Source: JAQVEM01 sp964601205 | Lineage (GTDB): Bacteria > Actinomycetota > Humimicrobiia > Humimicrobiales > Humimicrobiaceae | Length of the DNA stretch: 56,852 bases | Direction of reading: 5' to 3' | NCBI GenBank assembly: GCA_964601205.1 | Contig: CAZRML010000024.1 | Location: 1 to 56,852 of the forward strand | Part shown: positions 17,616-25,758 of the stretch, piece by piece | Layout of the letters: each line of letters starts with the position of its first letter | How positions within the stretch are numbered: the first letter of the stretch is position 1 | The notes under the pieces: generated by a model | Seen by the model: only the letters and a program-made list of their open reading frames with translations | Told to the model about the DNA's origin: nothing | Databases searched by the model: none | Position numbers and translations under genes: made by a program

Positions 17616-17885
17616 TCAGCCTATCAAAACTGGAATGCTTTGAAACAGTTCAACAGTAAAAGTTATAATCTTTGACCCCATCCATGACCCCAGAACCAGC
17701 AGCAGAATTGCAACAACTATAACTTTGGGAATAAAGGTAAGAGTCATTTCATGTATCTGTGTTATCGACTGAAAAATTGCTATAATAACACCTACGATAA
17801 GGCTGGCAATAAGAATCGGCCCGGCCACCTCGGCCACGATAAGTATTGCTCTCGAGCCTAAATATGTAATAAATTCCTGGTTCAA
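17616..17885 (-). CDS. fliQ: Flagellar export gate protein FliQ
   Basis: 89 residues, two membrane helices separated by a short polar turn (SITQIHEMTLTFIPK), the conserved FliQ signature. Small, normal length, between fliP and fliR with gaps of about 21-24 bp. Confidence 0.96.
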   Translation of the reverse strand: MNQEFITYLGSRAILIVAEVAGPILIASLIVGVIIAIFQSITQIHEMTLTFIPKVIVVAILLLVLGSWMGSKIITFTVELFQSIPVLIG

Positions 17886-17909
17886 AATTTCCCCTATTTT
17901 TAAAAGTTA

Positions 17910-18569
17910 TTAATTAAAAGAAGTCATCAGTGAATTAGTCAATAAATACCATCCATCGACCATTACAAATAGCAAGATTTTAAACGGTAATGATATCATT
18001 ACCGGAGGAACCATCATCATCCCCATAGACATCAATACCGAAGCCACTATAAAATCAATCAACAAAAAGGGGACATATACTAAAAACCCAATTTGAAAAG
18101 CTATCCTTAGTTCGCTAACTATAAAAGCCGGTATCAACACAGTCATGGGTACCTCGTCATAACTCTTTGGTTTTTCAGTTCTGGCCATGTTTATAAAAAG
18201 ACTCAGATCCTTGCTCCTGGTCTGTTTTAACATAAATTCACGAAGTGGTCTTTCGGCATTCTGGAAAGCTTCTTCCTGGGTAATTTCTTCATTTAAAAAG
18301 GGTTGAATAGACTCCTGATTTATCTCCTGGACTGCCGGCATCATGATAAAAAGAGTCATAAACAGAGCAATACCAATCAAAACCTGATTTGGTGGCATCT
18401 GATGAGTCCCCAGAGCATTTCTTATAAAAGAAAGAACTATTACTATTCTGGTAAAAGAAGTAGTCATTATCAGAATGGTAGGAATTAATGCCAGGACTGT
18501 TAGTAAAATCAGTATCTGTAGCCAGCTTCCTCCCGTACCCCCGGCTGTTTCTTTTAATATATCCAACAT
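17910..18569 (-). CDS. fliP: Flagellar export gate protein FliP
   Basis: 219 residues, about four membrane helices, with MTTSFTRIVIVLSFIRNALGT and the Pro/Met-rich C-terminal turn (MGMMMVPPVMISLPFK) typical of FliP. It lacks the cleavable signal peptide of enterobacterial FliP and is close to the length of Firmicutes FliP. It forms the pentameric core of the export channel with FliR and FliQ. It starts 26 bp after fliO. Confidence 0.97.
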   Translation of the reverse strand: MLDILKETAGGTGGSWLQILILLTVLALIPTILIMTTSFTRIVIVLSFIRNALGTHQMPPNQVLIGIALFMTLFIMMPAVQEINQESIQPFLNEEITQEEAFQNAERPLREFMLKQTRSKDLSLFINMARTEKPKSYDEVPMTVLIPAFIVSELRIAFQIGFLVYVPFLLIDFIVASVLMSMGMMMVPPVMISLPFKILLFVMVDGWYLLTNSLMTSFN

Positions 18570-18595
18570 CTAAGTCACATTTTCCCTTCTAAACT

Positions 18596-19261
18596 TTACC
18601 TGCCAATATTACCGAAATAACTCTGGAGTATATCCCTAAAACCTCTTTCTTTGCCCTTTTCGACTTCTACATTCTCATTAATAGTTCTAAATTCCTTATA
18701 CTGTTTTGGCGGAATAGAAGAAATGTAATTAACCTGCTTTTCCGAAGAACCGATTATTATATATTTCCCGGCTACGCTGACCAGGTGAATAGACCTGTTC
18801 GGAGCGATATTTTTACTTTCCAGCACTTCTATGAATGAATTTCCCCCGGTAACATCGGCTCCACCCGCTCCTTTATTCCTGTAAAAAAATTTCAGTACCC
18901 TGACAACTATATAAATAAGAATAATTATAACCACCATACTTACTACGACTTTTACGAACATCCCGATACCGTTTGCCTGAGCGTCAGAACCTGCCAGTGC
19001 AGTAGAATTGTAAACCTGGCCGCTTTCATCGGATATCTCGGCAAGCGAATATTGCTGGCTAACAGTTTCTCCCGCCAGCTTACTCTCCATATTATTCTCA
19101 CCGGCTTCATCCGGAGTTCTCCAGTAGAAATAGTACAGAAACATTACCCCGGAGAAAAAAACCAGTATAAATAATACGACCGGCTTCAGCCATTTCTTAC
19201 TGTTTTTTCTTTCCGGGATTATAATCTCATTATTATTTTGTATTTTGTTCATTTTCCTCAT
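18596..19261 (-). CDS. fliO: Flagellar assembly protein FliO
   Basis: 221 residues with a hydrophobic segment near 25-45, a spacer, a second membrane helix (about 99-122, VVVSMVVIIILIYIVVRVL) and a small cytoplasmic domain containing IEVLESKNIAPNRSIHLVSVAGKYIIIGSS, the FliO pattern. FliO helps FliP assemble. The presumed start overlaps the fliN end by 29 bp; an ATG three codons later has GAGG three bases upstream and is also plausible. Weakly conserved family, so the position between fliN and fliP adds much to the call. Confidence 0.88.
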   Translation of the reverse strand: MRKMNKIQNNNEIIIPERKNSKKWLKPVVLFILVFFSGVMFLYYFYWRTPDEAGENNMESKLAGETVSQQYSLAEISDESGQVYNSTALAGSDAQANGIGMFVKVVVSMVVIIILIYIVVRVLKFFYRNKGAGGADVTGGNSFIEVLESKNIAPNRSIHLVSVAGKYIIIGSSEKQVNYISSIPPKQYKEFRTINENVEVEKGKERGFRDILQSYFGNIGR

Positions 19262-19658
19262 TGGCCACCTTGTCCAGTATTACATCTGTTATTCTTACTC
19301 CAAAATCTTCATCGATAACTATCACTTCTCCTCTGGCTATTTTTTCTCCATTTACTATTATATCCAGAGGTTCCCCGGATAGTTTATCCAGCTCTACGAT
19401 TGAGCCTACTCCCAGTTCCAGGATATCTTTTACCTTTAAAACCGTTCGTCCCAGCTCGACCACAACATTAAGTGGGATATCATTCAGCATTCCCAAAGGA
19501 TTTTTACTTTTTGCATTTCCTTTATCCTTTAAATTCGGAAAGGAAACTTTCTTTACCTTTTCTTCATCTGCAACTTTCTCATTCTTAACTCCTGCAGTTT
19601 TTACTGCGGACTTCATACCGCCGGACTGATTTTTATTTTTGTTGACTTTCTTGCTCAA
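19233..19658 (-). CDS. fliN: Flagellar switch protein FliN
   Basis: 141 residues: about 65 of a Lys/Asn/Ser-rich linker, then a C-terminal SpoA-type domain (about 70-135: VVVELGRTVLKVKDILELGVGS, then GEPLDIIVNGEKIARGEVIVI) that forms the C-ring base. No CheC domain is fused, so it is FliN, not FliY. The start is TTG with GGAGG about five bases upstream; no ATG is well placed. It overlaps fliO. Confidence 0.95.
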   Translation of the reverse strand: MSKKVNKNKNQSGGMKSAVKTAGVKNEKVADEEKVKKVSFPNLKDKGNAKSKNPLGMLNDIPLNVVVELGRTVLKVKDILELGVGSIVELDKLSGEPLDIIVNGEKIARGEVIVIDEDFGVRITDVILDKVANEENEQNTK

Positions 19659-19670
19659 TGTTCGACCTCC

Positions 19671-20660
19671 TCAATCATAATAATTGCCCCTTACGATTTG
19701 AACAGCCATATTGCCTGAACTTTTCCCGGGCTGGACTTTAAAAAATGGTTTTCCCCCAACCAACATACTTATCAGGCTATTTGTTTTTTTATTCAAAGGG
19801 ATTATATCCCCTTCTTCAAGAGACTGTATCTCCCTAATACTCAAATTTGCTTCACCCAGTATCACGCTTACCGGAAGTTTTACTTTACTTAAATTCTTTA
19901 TAATATATTCTTTTATATATTTATCTTTAATTGTTTTGCCGTAAGCAAACCAGCTCCTGGTACTTAACTTATCGAGAATCGACTTAATGGATATGAACGG
20001 AAGACAGAATGAAAAATAACTTTTATTACTATCTATCTTAATTTCAAAATTTAGGACCAGACACATTTCATTATTGGCGACCACCCTTGCAAACTGCGGG
20101 TTCGTTTCTACTCTTTTTACACTGAGGTCCAGTTTGAGGATATTTGCCCATGCTTCCTCAAGCGAAAGTAAAAAATCCCGTATAACGCTATTCATTAAAT
20201 TTTTTTCGATTTCAGTAAAATCGCGGTCAAGCTCTTCCAGCCCTTTTCCTCCCAGAATCCTGGCCAGTATCAAAAATACTGCCTCTCTTCTGAAATGTAA
20301 GATAGTGTCCCCTTCAAAAAGCGAAGAAGCCAGAATATTTATATGGCAATGTTCCGAAAGTGAACTTATGTATTCTCCGAATGTTTTCTGTTCAACCAGA
20401 TTGCAGCTAATTTCAGTCAGAGTCCTCGTCTGAATTGAAACATGAGACTCGGCAATTCTGGAAAAAGAATCATGGATTATCTCCATTATTCTTATCTGCT
20501 CCTTTGCAAATTTGGATGGCCTTCTGAAATCAAATAACTGAATATTAAGATGTTCGCCTGTATCATCGATAACAGGGGTATGCTTTTTAATGGTGAATAC
20601 CTTAACCTTATCTGAATTATTATCCATATCTTCGAATTTATTATTTCCGATATCTTCCAT
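19671..20660 (-). CDS. fliM: Flagellar switch protein FliM lacking the CheY-binding peptide
   Basis: 329 residues. The middle (about 45-235) is the FliM switch domain and the end (about 255-325) a SpoA domain (KVKLPVSVILGEANLSIREIQSLEEGDII) that binds FliN. Normally FliM begins with an LSQxEIDALL peptide that binds CheY-P. Here the N-terminus reads MEDIGNNKFEDMDNNSD and no such motif is present; a stop codon three codons upstream in frame rules out a missed extension. GGAG precedes the ATG by about ten bases. How CheY-P docks is unclear. Confidence 0.95.
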   Translation of the reverse strand: MEDIGNNKFEDMDNNSDKVKVFTIKKHTPVIDDTGEHLNIQLFDFRRPSKFAKEQIRIMEIIHDSFSRIAESHVSIQTRTLTEISCNLVEQKTFGEYISSLSEHCHINILASSLFEGDTILHFRREAVFLILARILGGKGLEELDRDFTEIEKNLMNSVIRDFLLSLEEAWANILKLDLSVKRVETNPQFARVVANNEMCLVLNFEIKIDSNKSYFSFCLPFISIKSILDKLSTRSWFAYGKTIKDKYIKEYIIKNLSKVKLPVSVILGEANLSIREIQSLEEGDIIPLNKKTNSLISMLVGGKPFFKVQPGKSSGNMAVQIVRGNYYD

Positions 20661-20728
20661 TTTGACTTAAACTCCAATTTTTAACGAATTACCCGGGTTC
20701 CTGTTACTGTAAATTGCCATTACAATTC

Positions 20729-21157
20729 TCATTGCACAACTACGGTAGTAAAATATATTTCCTCTACTATACCTTCACACATTACCGAATTTATTCTCTG
20801 GGCAATTCTTTTTTTCAAATCTTTCCTTCCGTCAAGCGAAAGAATTTCTCCAGCTTTCTCGCTACTTAAAAGTTCCACCACAATATCCCTTATTTGAGGA
20901 TCCCTTTTATTAGCCTCTTCAAGCCCTTCGCCATTATCAAATTCAAGCACCACAACTATTTTTGCATATCTGGCCTGACCTTCATCCGATAGATTGACGA
21001 TCATCTCACCAAGATCGAGGACAGGCCCAAATTCTTCAACCTCCGATACTTCTTCCACTGCATCCTCTTTACTGCAGGCAGGGGCGGCTAAAACCAGAAT
21101 AGCAGCCATAGCAGCAATAATAATCCCCTTCCCCCTTTTAAAATTACTAATATTCAT
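20729..21157 (-). CDS. fliL: Flagellar basal-body protein FliL
   Basis: 142 residues: a hydrophobic N-terminal segment (about 11-28) followed by a linker and the FliL periplasmic domain (about 45-140, with LDLGEMIVNLSDEGQARYAKIVVVLEF and VVELLSSEKAGEI). FliL surrounds the stators and boosts torque. The hydrophobic segment ends in LAAPACSKE, a weak lipobox, so the protein may be a lipoprotein rather than a bitopic one. It lies between motB and fliM, the usual place. Confidence 0.93.
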   Translation of the reverse strand: MNISNFKRGKGIIIAAMAAILVLAAPACSKEDAVEEVSEVEEFGPVLDLGEMIVNLSDEGQARYAKIVVVLEFDNGEGLEEANKRDPQIRDIVVELLSSEKAGEILSLDGRKDLKKRIAQRINSVMCEGIVEEIYFTTVVVQ

Positions 21158-21184
21158 TCTATAATTCCTCCTTTAGAGATAAAT

Positions 21185-22027
21185 TTATTTAAGCAGCTTT
21201 TCTGCATCATATCTGCTCAGTACCAGTATCTCGACTCGCCGGTTCTTTCCCCTTCCTTCCACAGTATCATTATCGCCTATCGGCCTGGTATCCGCATAGC
21301 CTGCTGCTGCGATATCCTGCCCAAGTATCCTATCGTTTTCGACCCAGTACCTCAGAACAGACGAAGCTCTTGCAGAAGATAATTCCCAGTTCGAAGGATA
21401 AGCCAGTGTATTAATCGGCAAATTATCCGTATGCCCTTCAACCAGGATAAGACCGCGGTAAAATTTCAGGCTTTCCGCTATAGCATCGAGTAGCGGCAGT
21501 ATATCCTTCTTTAATTGAGCACTGCCTGAATCAAACAGCACCCCTTCCGTTTTTATTCTTAGAATTAAGCTATTGTTTTCAAATAAAATATCTATAAATT
21601 CACCCATTTCTTTTTTTTCTACCTTATTCTCGAGATCCCGTGCAATACCCAGAAGCTCTGAATCAGTCTCGGGTTTTTGAATATTTTCCTTTTCTAATTC
21701 TTCCAGGACCTTCTTTCCTGAGGGATACTGCATGTCAATATATTCTATTTCCTTTATTACTGGCGGGTTGAATCTGTCAAAAATTACAAGAGGGTCACCC
21801 GAATTGCTAACCCCGCTCGAAGTAATTCTCAGGCCACTGCCTTCAAGAGAGACCACGCTACCAAATTCCGTTCTGATGCTTGAAGCTGTCCGCTCAAACT
21901 TCTCAAGGTCTACTCTGGACAGTGTATATAGTACTATAAAAAATATCAGAAGCAGGGTTATCATATCAGAATATGTAGTTAACCATCGCCCCGAATCATC
22001 TTTTTTCCCATCACTTCTTAGCTTCAC
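21185..22027 (-). CDS. motB: Flagellar stator protein MotB
   Basis: About 280 residues: one membrane helix with the proton-carrying Asp (LTTYSDMITLLLIFF), a plug/linker region, and a C-terminal OmpA-type peptidoglycan-binding domain (GHTDNLPI, then NWELSSARASSVLRYW, and GKNRRVEILV). I favour the GTG at 22027, which has AAGGGTGA upstream; a TTG at 22051 adds eight residues and has no good binding site. Either way the gene overlaps the 3' end of motA. With MotA it makes the proton-driven stator that binds the cell wall. Confidence 0.95.
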   Translation of the reverse strand: MKLRSDGKKDDSGRWLTTYSDMITLLLIFFIVLYTLSRVDLEKFERTASSIRTEFGSVVSLEGSGLRITSSGVSNSGDPLVIFDRFNPPVIKEIEYIDMQYPSGKKVLEELEKENIQKPETDSELLGIARDLENKVEKKEMGEFIDILFENNSLILRIKTEGVLFDSGSAQLKKDILPLLDAIAESLKFYRGLILVEGHTDNLPINTLAYPSNWELSSARASSVLRYWVENDRILGQDIAAAGYADTRPIGDNDTVEGRGKNRRVEILVLSRYDAEKLLK

Positions 22028-22844
22028 TTTCAGGCTCACCCTTTTTCCCAATCACCGGTTTCTTAGACTTATTACCATTTCCCGCAAGTAAATCACGAGG
22101 GACAAATGCTTTTAGCTCCTCCTCTATTATCCTGGGATTGACTCCGCTCTGTATACTCAATACACCCTTCAACATTAGCTGTTTCATTTTAACCTCTTCG
22201 GTACTGTTAACTTTCAGCTTATTGGATACAGGGGTAAAAAATAAATTCGCAAATATTACACCATAAAGAGTGGTAAGAAATGCAGAACCAATACCTGTAG
22301 CTATCTTATTGGGGTCTTCCAGGTTACTTAAAATAACTATTAATCCAAGGACAGTTCCCATCAAACCAAGAGTAGGGGAGAATCCTGCAGCTGTACTAAA
22401 CCAGTTTATACCTTTATTATGCCTTGCTCCTAGTTCTTCTATCTCCGTTTCCAGTATGGTAATAATTTTGCTCGAATCCAGACCGTCCGCTATCATTTGT
22501 ATCCCCTTCTTAAGAAACGGGTCTTTTATATTATCAAGCTCTTTTTCAAGTGATAGGAGGCCTTCCTTTCTTGCTAATTTCGCTAATGCAACAATCCGCT
22601 TTATCTCCCTGTTAAAATCGTGTTTAACGACAAAAAGCGCCTTCAGACCTGCTTTGGTCAAAATTTTTACATTATCTCTCAAAGAGAAACACATAAAAGT
22701 GGCGCCAAATGTACCCCCTATCACAATTATTGCTGCAGCCAGCTGCATATACATCCTTAACGACCCACCAGTAAGGAACATGCCGACCAATATTGAAATA
22801 ACTGAAATTAACAAACCTATTAATGTTGCTATATCCATTTTCAA
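22011..22844 (-). CDS. motA: Flagellar stator protein MotA
   Basis: 277 residues, four membrane helices with the conserved loops (GTFGATFMCFSLRD; the third-to-fourth helix turn GLMGTVLGLIVILSNLEDPNK). The cytoplasmic loop between helices 2 and 3 has acidic and basic residues that meet FliG. It lies immediately upstream of motB and overlaps it. Confidence 0.96.
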   Translation of the reverse strand: MKMDIATLIGLLISVISILVGMFLTGGSLRMYMQLAAAIIVIGGTFGATFMCFSLRDNVKILTKAGLKALFVVKHDFNREIKRIVALAKLARKEGLLSLEKELDNIKDPFLKKGIQMIADGLDSSKIITILETEIEELGARHNKGINWFSTAAGFSPTLGLMGTVLGLIVILSNLEDPNKIATGIGSAFLTTLYGVIFANLFFTPVSNKLKVNSTEEVKMKQLMLKGVLSIQSGVNPRIIEEELKAFVPRDLLAGNGNKSKKPVIGKKGEPESEAKK

Positions 22845-22878
22845 AAACTTTCTTTACAAAATTTTAAACATTAAATAA

Positions 22879-23160
22879 TCAACGATCTTTATTATTCTTA
22901 GTTTTTGTTTCTCCGGTCATCTCACTTTTAATTTCCTCGACTATGCTACTTTTTATATCCTCTATAACTGCAAATCTTCTAAACTGAACATTACTTTTGA
23001 ATTCAAGAATCTTTTCCACGATCTCGCTTATTTTTTCTTTTACGATATACTTATTACCATTTACAAGCGTTATTACAGTATCCGGCATCTCCTCTACATT
23101 CTCTATAAGATCCAAATTTATAAGTAGTTTTGTATCATCCAATCTGTGCAGCGCAATCAT
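22879..23160 (-). CDS. flbD: FlbD/SwrD-like motility protein, copy 1
   Basis: 93 residues, related over its first 60 to FlbD/SwrD (I-A-L-H-R-L-D, then the N-L-D-L-I-E-N-V-E-E-M-P-D-T-V segment), small proteins that in B. subtilis raise motor power by supporting the stators. The tail (about 60-93) is Lys/Glu-rich and specific to this copy. It follows a second flbD-like gene across a strong hairpin and precedes motA, consistent with a stator-related role. Confidence 0.85.
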   Translation of the reverse strand: MIALHRLDDTKLLINLDLIENVEEMPDTVITLVNGNKYIVKEKISEIVEKILEFKSNVQFRRFAVIEDIKSSIVEEIKSEMTGETKTKNNKDR

Positions 23161-23176
23161 AGCTTTCCTTCTTTCC

Positions 23177-23208
23177 GGGAGGGATTTTTTAAAATCCCTC
23201 CCTTTTTT
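23177..23208. other. Perfect 12-bp hairpin between the two flbD genes
   Basis: GGGAGGGATTTT (23177-23188), TT, AAAATCCCTCCC (23191-23202), followed on the plus strand by six T. The arms match perfectly with a 2-nt loop. As a terminator it reads rightward, opposite to the operon; on the operon mRNA it would be a very stable hairpin between the two coding regions, able to set differential stability or to punctuate transcription. Confidence 0.7.
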
Positions 23209-23243
23209 ATAACCACCATAATAATCTTACCGGATCATTACCT

Positions 23244-23489
23244 TTAGTTTGATACAGCGATTTTGATATTATTTCTTCTTTTAACCCCGGATTCCCGGGC
23301 GAACTTCTTTACCCATATACTGCTTTTAAACTTTACTATCTTGGCTATAATATCATTCACATCTTCTTTCATTATGTATTTTTTTCCATTACTTAAAGTA
23401 ATCACAGTGTCCGGTATTTCCTCTATGCTTTCTATCTGATCTATATTTATCATCAACTTCGAATTATCCAATCTATGAAGCTCTATCAT
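23244..23489 (-). CDS. flbD: FlbD/SwrD-like motility protein, copy 2
   Basis: 81 residues, closely similar to copy 1 in its first 55 residues (IELHRLDNSKLMINIDQIESIEEIPDTVI is the matched segment, shown here only by its beginning and end: IELHRLD ... EIPDTVITL), with a different basic tail. It sits between flgE and copy 1. Tandem copies of this small gene suggest duplication followed by divergence of the tails. Confidence 0.85.
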   Translation of the reverse strand: MIELHRLDNSKLMINIDQIESIEEIPDTVITLSNGKKYIMKEDVNDIIAKIVKFKSSIWVKKFARESGVKRRNNIKIAVSN

Positions 23490-23550
23490 CTTAAACCTCC
23501 TTAATTGTCAGAATTCATAATTCAGAACCCTGACTCAGTTTTACTATATT

Positions 23551-24783
23551 TTAGACATTTAACCTAACCAGTTCTTCCAGCATATCATCGGATGCTTTAA
23601 TTACTTTGGAATTAGCCTGAAAACCTCTCTGGGCAATAATCATGTTGGCAAATTCCCTCGCCAGATCAACATTCGACATTTCTACTGTACCTGCGATAAT
23701 CTGACCTCTTCCACCCGAATCGGATTCACCTACTACAGCAACACCGGAGTTATTGGATTGTGAATACAGGCTGCTCCCAACATCAATCAGGCCACTGGGA
23801 TTCTTAAACGATGCGAGAGCTATCTGAGCCATAGTTTTATTCTGACCATTCGAAAACACCCCCGTAATGCTACCATTGCTTCCTATAGCCACTGATTGAA
23901 GCGAACCTGCAAAATTACCATTCTGGCTTACTGCTGCTGCTGTCGAGTCCGATGAAAACTGGGTCAGACCGTCAATATCACCAACCGTTCCAAAATCAGG
24001 AGTTATATTGATGATATCAGCGCTACCCGGATCATAAGATATGGCAGTATCGACAGTAAATGCTGAAAGTACCCCATCGGTATCAAAAGTTACGGTTCCG
24101 TCACCGACTGCTCCGGTTGGTGCTGTTACAGTCCAACTCCAGTTGTTAGCAGATGTTTTTTCAAACTCGATAAACAGAGGGTGACTGTTACCCTGGGAAT
24201 CTATAACATCGATAGAAGTAGGACATACCTCACCAACAGCAGCATCGCCAGGAAGATTCCCGCCATATTCTACTTTGTCAGTCGCTTTCGGTTCTATAAT
24301 CTGGTCGATGGGAATATTTACATTTGTGATAGAAGCATTCGTATTTATGGTCCCATCACTTTCTGCTACCCACCCCTGCAGTATAGAGCCATCCGCAGGG
24401 CTTACCAGATTTCCATCCGAATCAAATGAGAAGTTGCCGGCTCTGGTATAAAAAACACCGTCACTTGACCTCAGGATAAAAAATCCCTCACCCTGGATGG
24501 CCATGTCTGTTACCTTACCGGTCGACTGCAGGTTCCCCTGAGCAAAATTACTGTCAACGCTTGACATCTTTGAACCCAGTCCTACCTGCATGGGGTTGGT
24601 ACCCCCGGTATTTTCACCACTGGATGTGGCACCTTTTAAAACCTGACTGAGCATGCTCTGAAAATTTACCGTACTACTCTTATAACCAATGGTATTGATA
24701 TTAGCAATATTATTACCTATTACATCCATCATTGTCTGATGGATTCTTAATCCTGAAACTCCCGAAAACATTGAACGCATCAT
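23551..24783 (-). CDS. flgE: Flagellar hook protein FlgE
   Basis: 410 residues. N-terminal rod/hook helix (SMFSGVSGLRIHQTMMDVIGNNIANINTIGYKS), then Gln/Ser/Thr-rich domains, then the C-terminal helix of the family (MSNVDLAREFANMIIAQRGFQANSKVIKASDDM, cited by its ends). A little longer than the enterobacterial hook protein (about 400) and similar to larger monoderm ones. AGGAGG lies nine bases before the ATG. A two-hairpin leader precedes it, so it may be separately stabilised on the mRNA. Confidence 0.96.
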   Translation of the reverse strand: MMRSMFSGVSGLRIHQTMMDVIGNNIANINTIGYKSSTVNFQSMLSQVLKGATSSGENTGGTNPMQVGLGSKMSSVDSNFAQGNLQSTGKVTDMAIQGEGFFILRSSDGVFYTRAGNFSFDSDGNLVSPADGSILQGWVAESDGTINTNASITNVNIPIDQIIEPKATDKVEYGGNLPGDAAVGEVCPTSIDVIDSQGNSHPLFIEFEKTSANNWSWTVTAPTGAVGDGTVTFDTDGVLSAFTVDTAISYDPGSADIINITPDFGTVGDIDGLTQFSSDSTAAAVSQNGNFAGSLQSVAIGSNGSITGVFSNGQNKTMAQIALASFKNPSGLIDVGSSLYSQSNNSGVAVVGESDSGGRGQIIAGTVEMSNVDLAREFANMIIAQRGFQANSKVIKASDDMLEELVRLNV

Positions 24784-24805
24784 TTTAAATTAACCTCCTA
24801 TATCT

Positions 24806-24834
24806 TTCGGATATACCAATCAGGTACATCCGAA
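24806..24834 (-). promoter_or_regulatory. Hairpin in the flgE leader
   Basis: On the mRNA sense strand, TTCGGATGTACC (24823-24834), loop TGATT, GGTATATCCGAA (24806-24817): 12 pairs including one G-U. It ends just before the AGGAGG of flgE. A second hairpin (CCTTA / TAAGG around 24840-24860) lies immediately upstream. Confidence 0.6.
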
Positions 24835-24864
24835 GGCCCCCCTTAAAAATAAGGACCGGACCTT

Positions 24865-25257
24865 TTAAATAATAATTGTTCCATCAATATTAGTTACAAT
24901 ACCGTCCTTCAATTTACTGCTCTCCATGGCAGTAACAACGGTCTTATTTCTAATACTGACGATCAGTGCAGTATTCTCCAGCAATACAAGGGAATCCTTT
25001 ATCCCCTTATCCGATGCTTTTCTAACAGCTTTATCCAGATCTTCCAGCTGTTTGCCGGTGATATTGATATTTCTGGAAGATATTCTTTGCATAGCATGCT
25101 GGGAAAATCTGATTTTCTCCGAAGATATTTCATCAGATAGAATATTTCCAAAACTTTCTTTTATCGGTCCGGTATCTCTGGAATTAACATTTCTTTTAAC
25201 CTGGCTGTTAAAAAAGCTATTTATTTTTTTGTGTTCTACTGCATCTATATTTTTCAT
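24865..25257 (-). CDS. TIGR02530-type flagellar operon protein
   Basis: 130 residues. The C-terminal half (IRFSQHAMQRISSRNI, LEDLDKAVRKASDKGIKDSLVLLENTALIVSI, cited by parts) matches the small flagellar protein family TIGR02530 found between flgD and flgE in Firmicutes and related bacteria. The role is unproven; the position suggests hook assembly. No signal or membrane segment. It starts 33 bp after flgD. Confidence 0.82.
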   Translation of the reverse strand: MKNIDAVEHKKINSFFNSQVKRNVNSRDTGPIKESFGNILSDEISSEKIRFSQHAMQRISSRNINITGKQLEDLDKAVRKASDKGIKDSLVLLENTALIVSIRNKTVVTAMESSKLKDGIVTNIDGTIII

Positions 25258-25290
25258 AATTACCTCACATTCCTTTGTTTAATAAACGGT

Positions 25291-25740
25291 TTACTCCGTT
25301 AATCCGTCTTGTGGATCTTCAGTCTGGCTCACTTCCGAAACACTTACTATGGAATAAATATCAACTTCCATTCCATCAACTACCAGCTGAAGGCCATCCT
25401 CTGAAAATAGAACTCTTTCTACAATTCCCTGTCTGATCTCAAGGTTCTCATCCAACCAGTTTATTTCCTTACCGATCAGGCTATTCGCATACAAAGTATT
25501 CTGGGACTGCATAAGAGACTGTATGCTGCTGTTTAAATTCATCAGCTGCTCCAGCATATTAAACTGAGCTGTCTGACTCATAAAATCAACATCATCCACA
25601 GGCTCCAGCGGGTTCTGGTATTTTAACTGTGCGGATATGAGTTTATAGAAATCATCTTTCCCTAATTCTTCTTTTACTCCTGATACATCCGCATAATCCC
25701 AGTAACTCTGCTCACTGCCCACAGGAAAAACACTGCTCAT
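25291..25740 (-). CDS. flgD: Flagellar hook cap protein FlgD
   Basis: 149 residues from the ATG at 25740, which has AGGAGGTG six bases upstream; an upstream ATG would encode the binding site itself and overlap fliK. The N-terminus (KLISAQLKYQNPLEPVDDVDFMSQTAQFNMLEQLMNL, cited by ends KLISAQ and EQLMNL) is the conserved FlgD scaffold region, and the rest a shortened beta domain. It caps the growing hook. Shorter than enterobacterial FlgD (about 230), as is common in monoderm bacteria. Confidence 0.94.
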   Translation of the reverse strand: MSSVFPVGSEQSYWDYADVSGVKEELGKDDFYKLISAQLKYQNPLEPVDDVDFMSQTAQFNMLEQLMNLNSSIQSLMQSQNTLYANSLIGKEINWLDENLEIRQGIVERVLFSEDGLQLVVDGMEVDIYSIVSVSEVSQTEDPQDGLTE

Positions 25741-25741
25741 A

Positions 25742-25758
25742 TTTACACCTCCTTTCTC
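25742..25758 (-). repeat. flgD leader copy of a 17-nt repeat
   Basis: GAGAAAGGAGGTGTAAA (minus strand), the flgD ribosome binding site. An exact second copy lies at 27387-27403. Confidence 0.7.
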
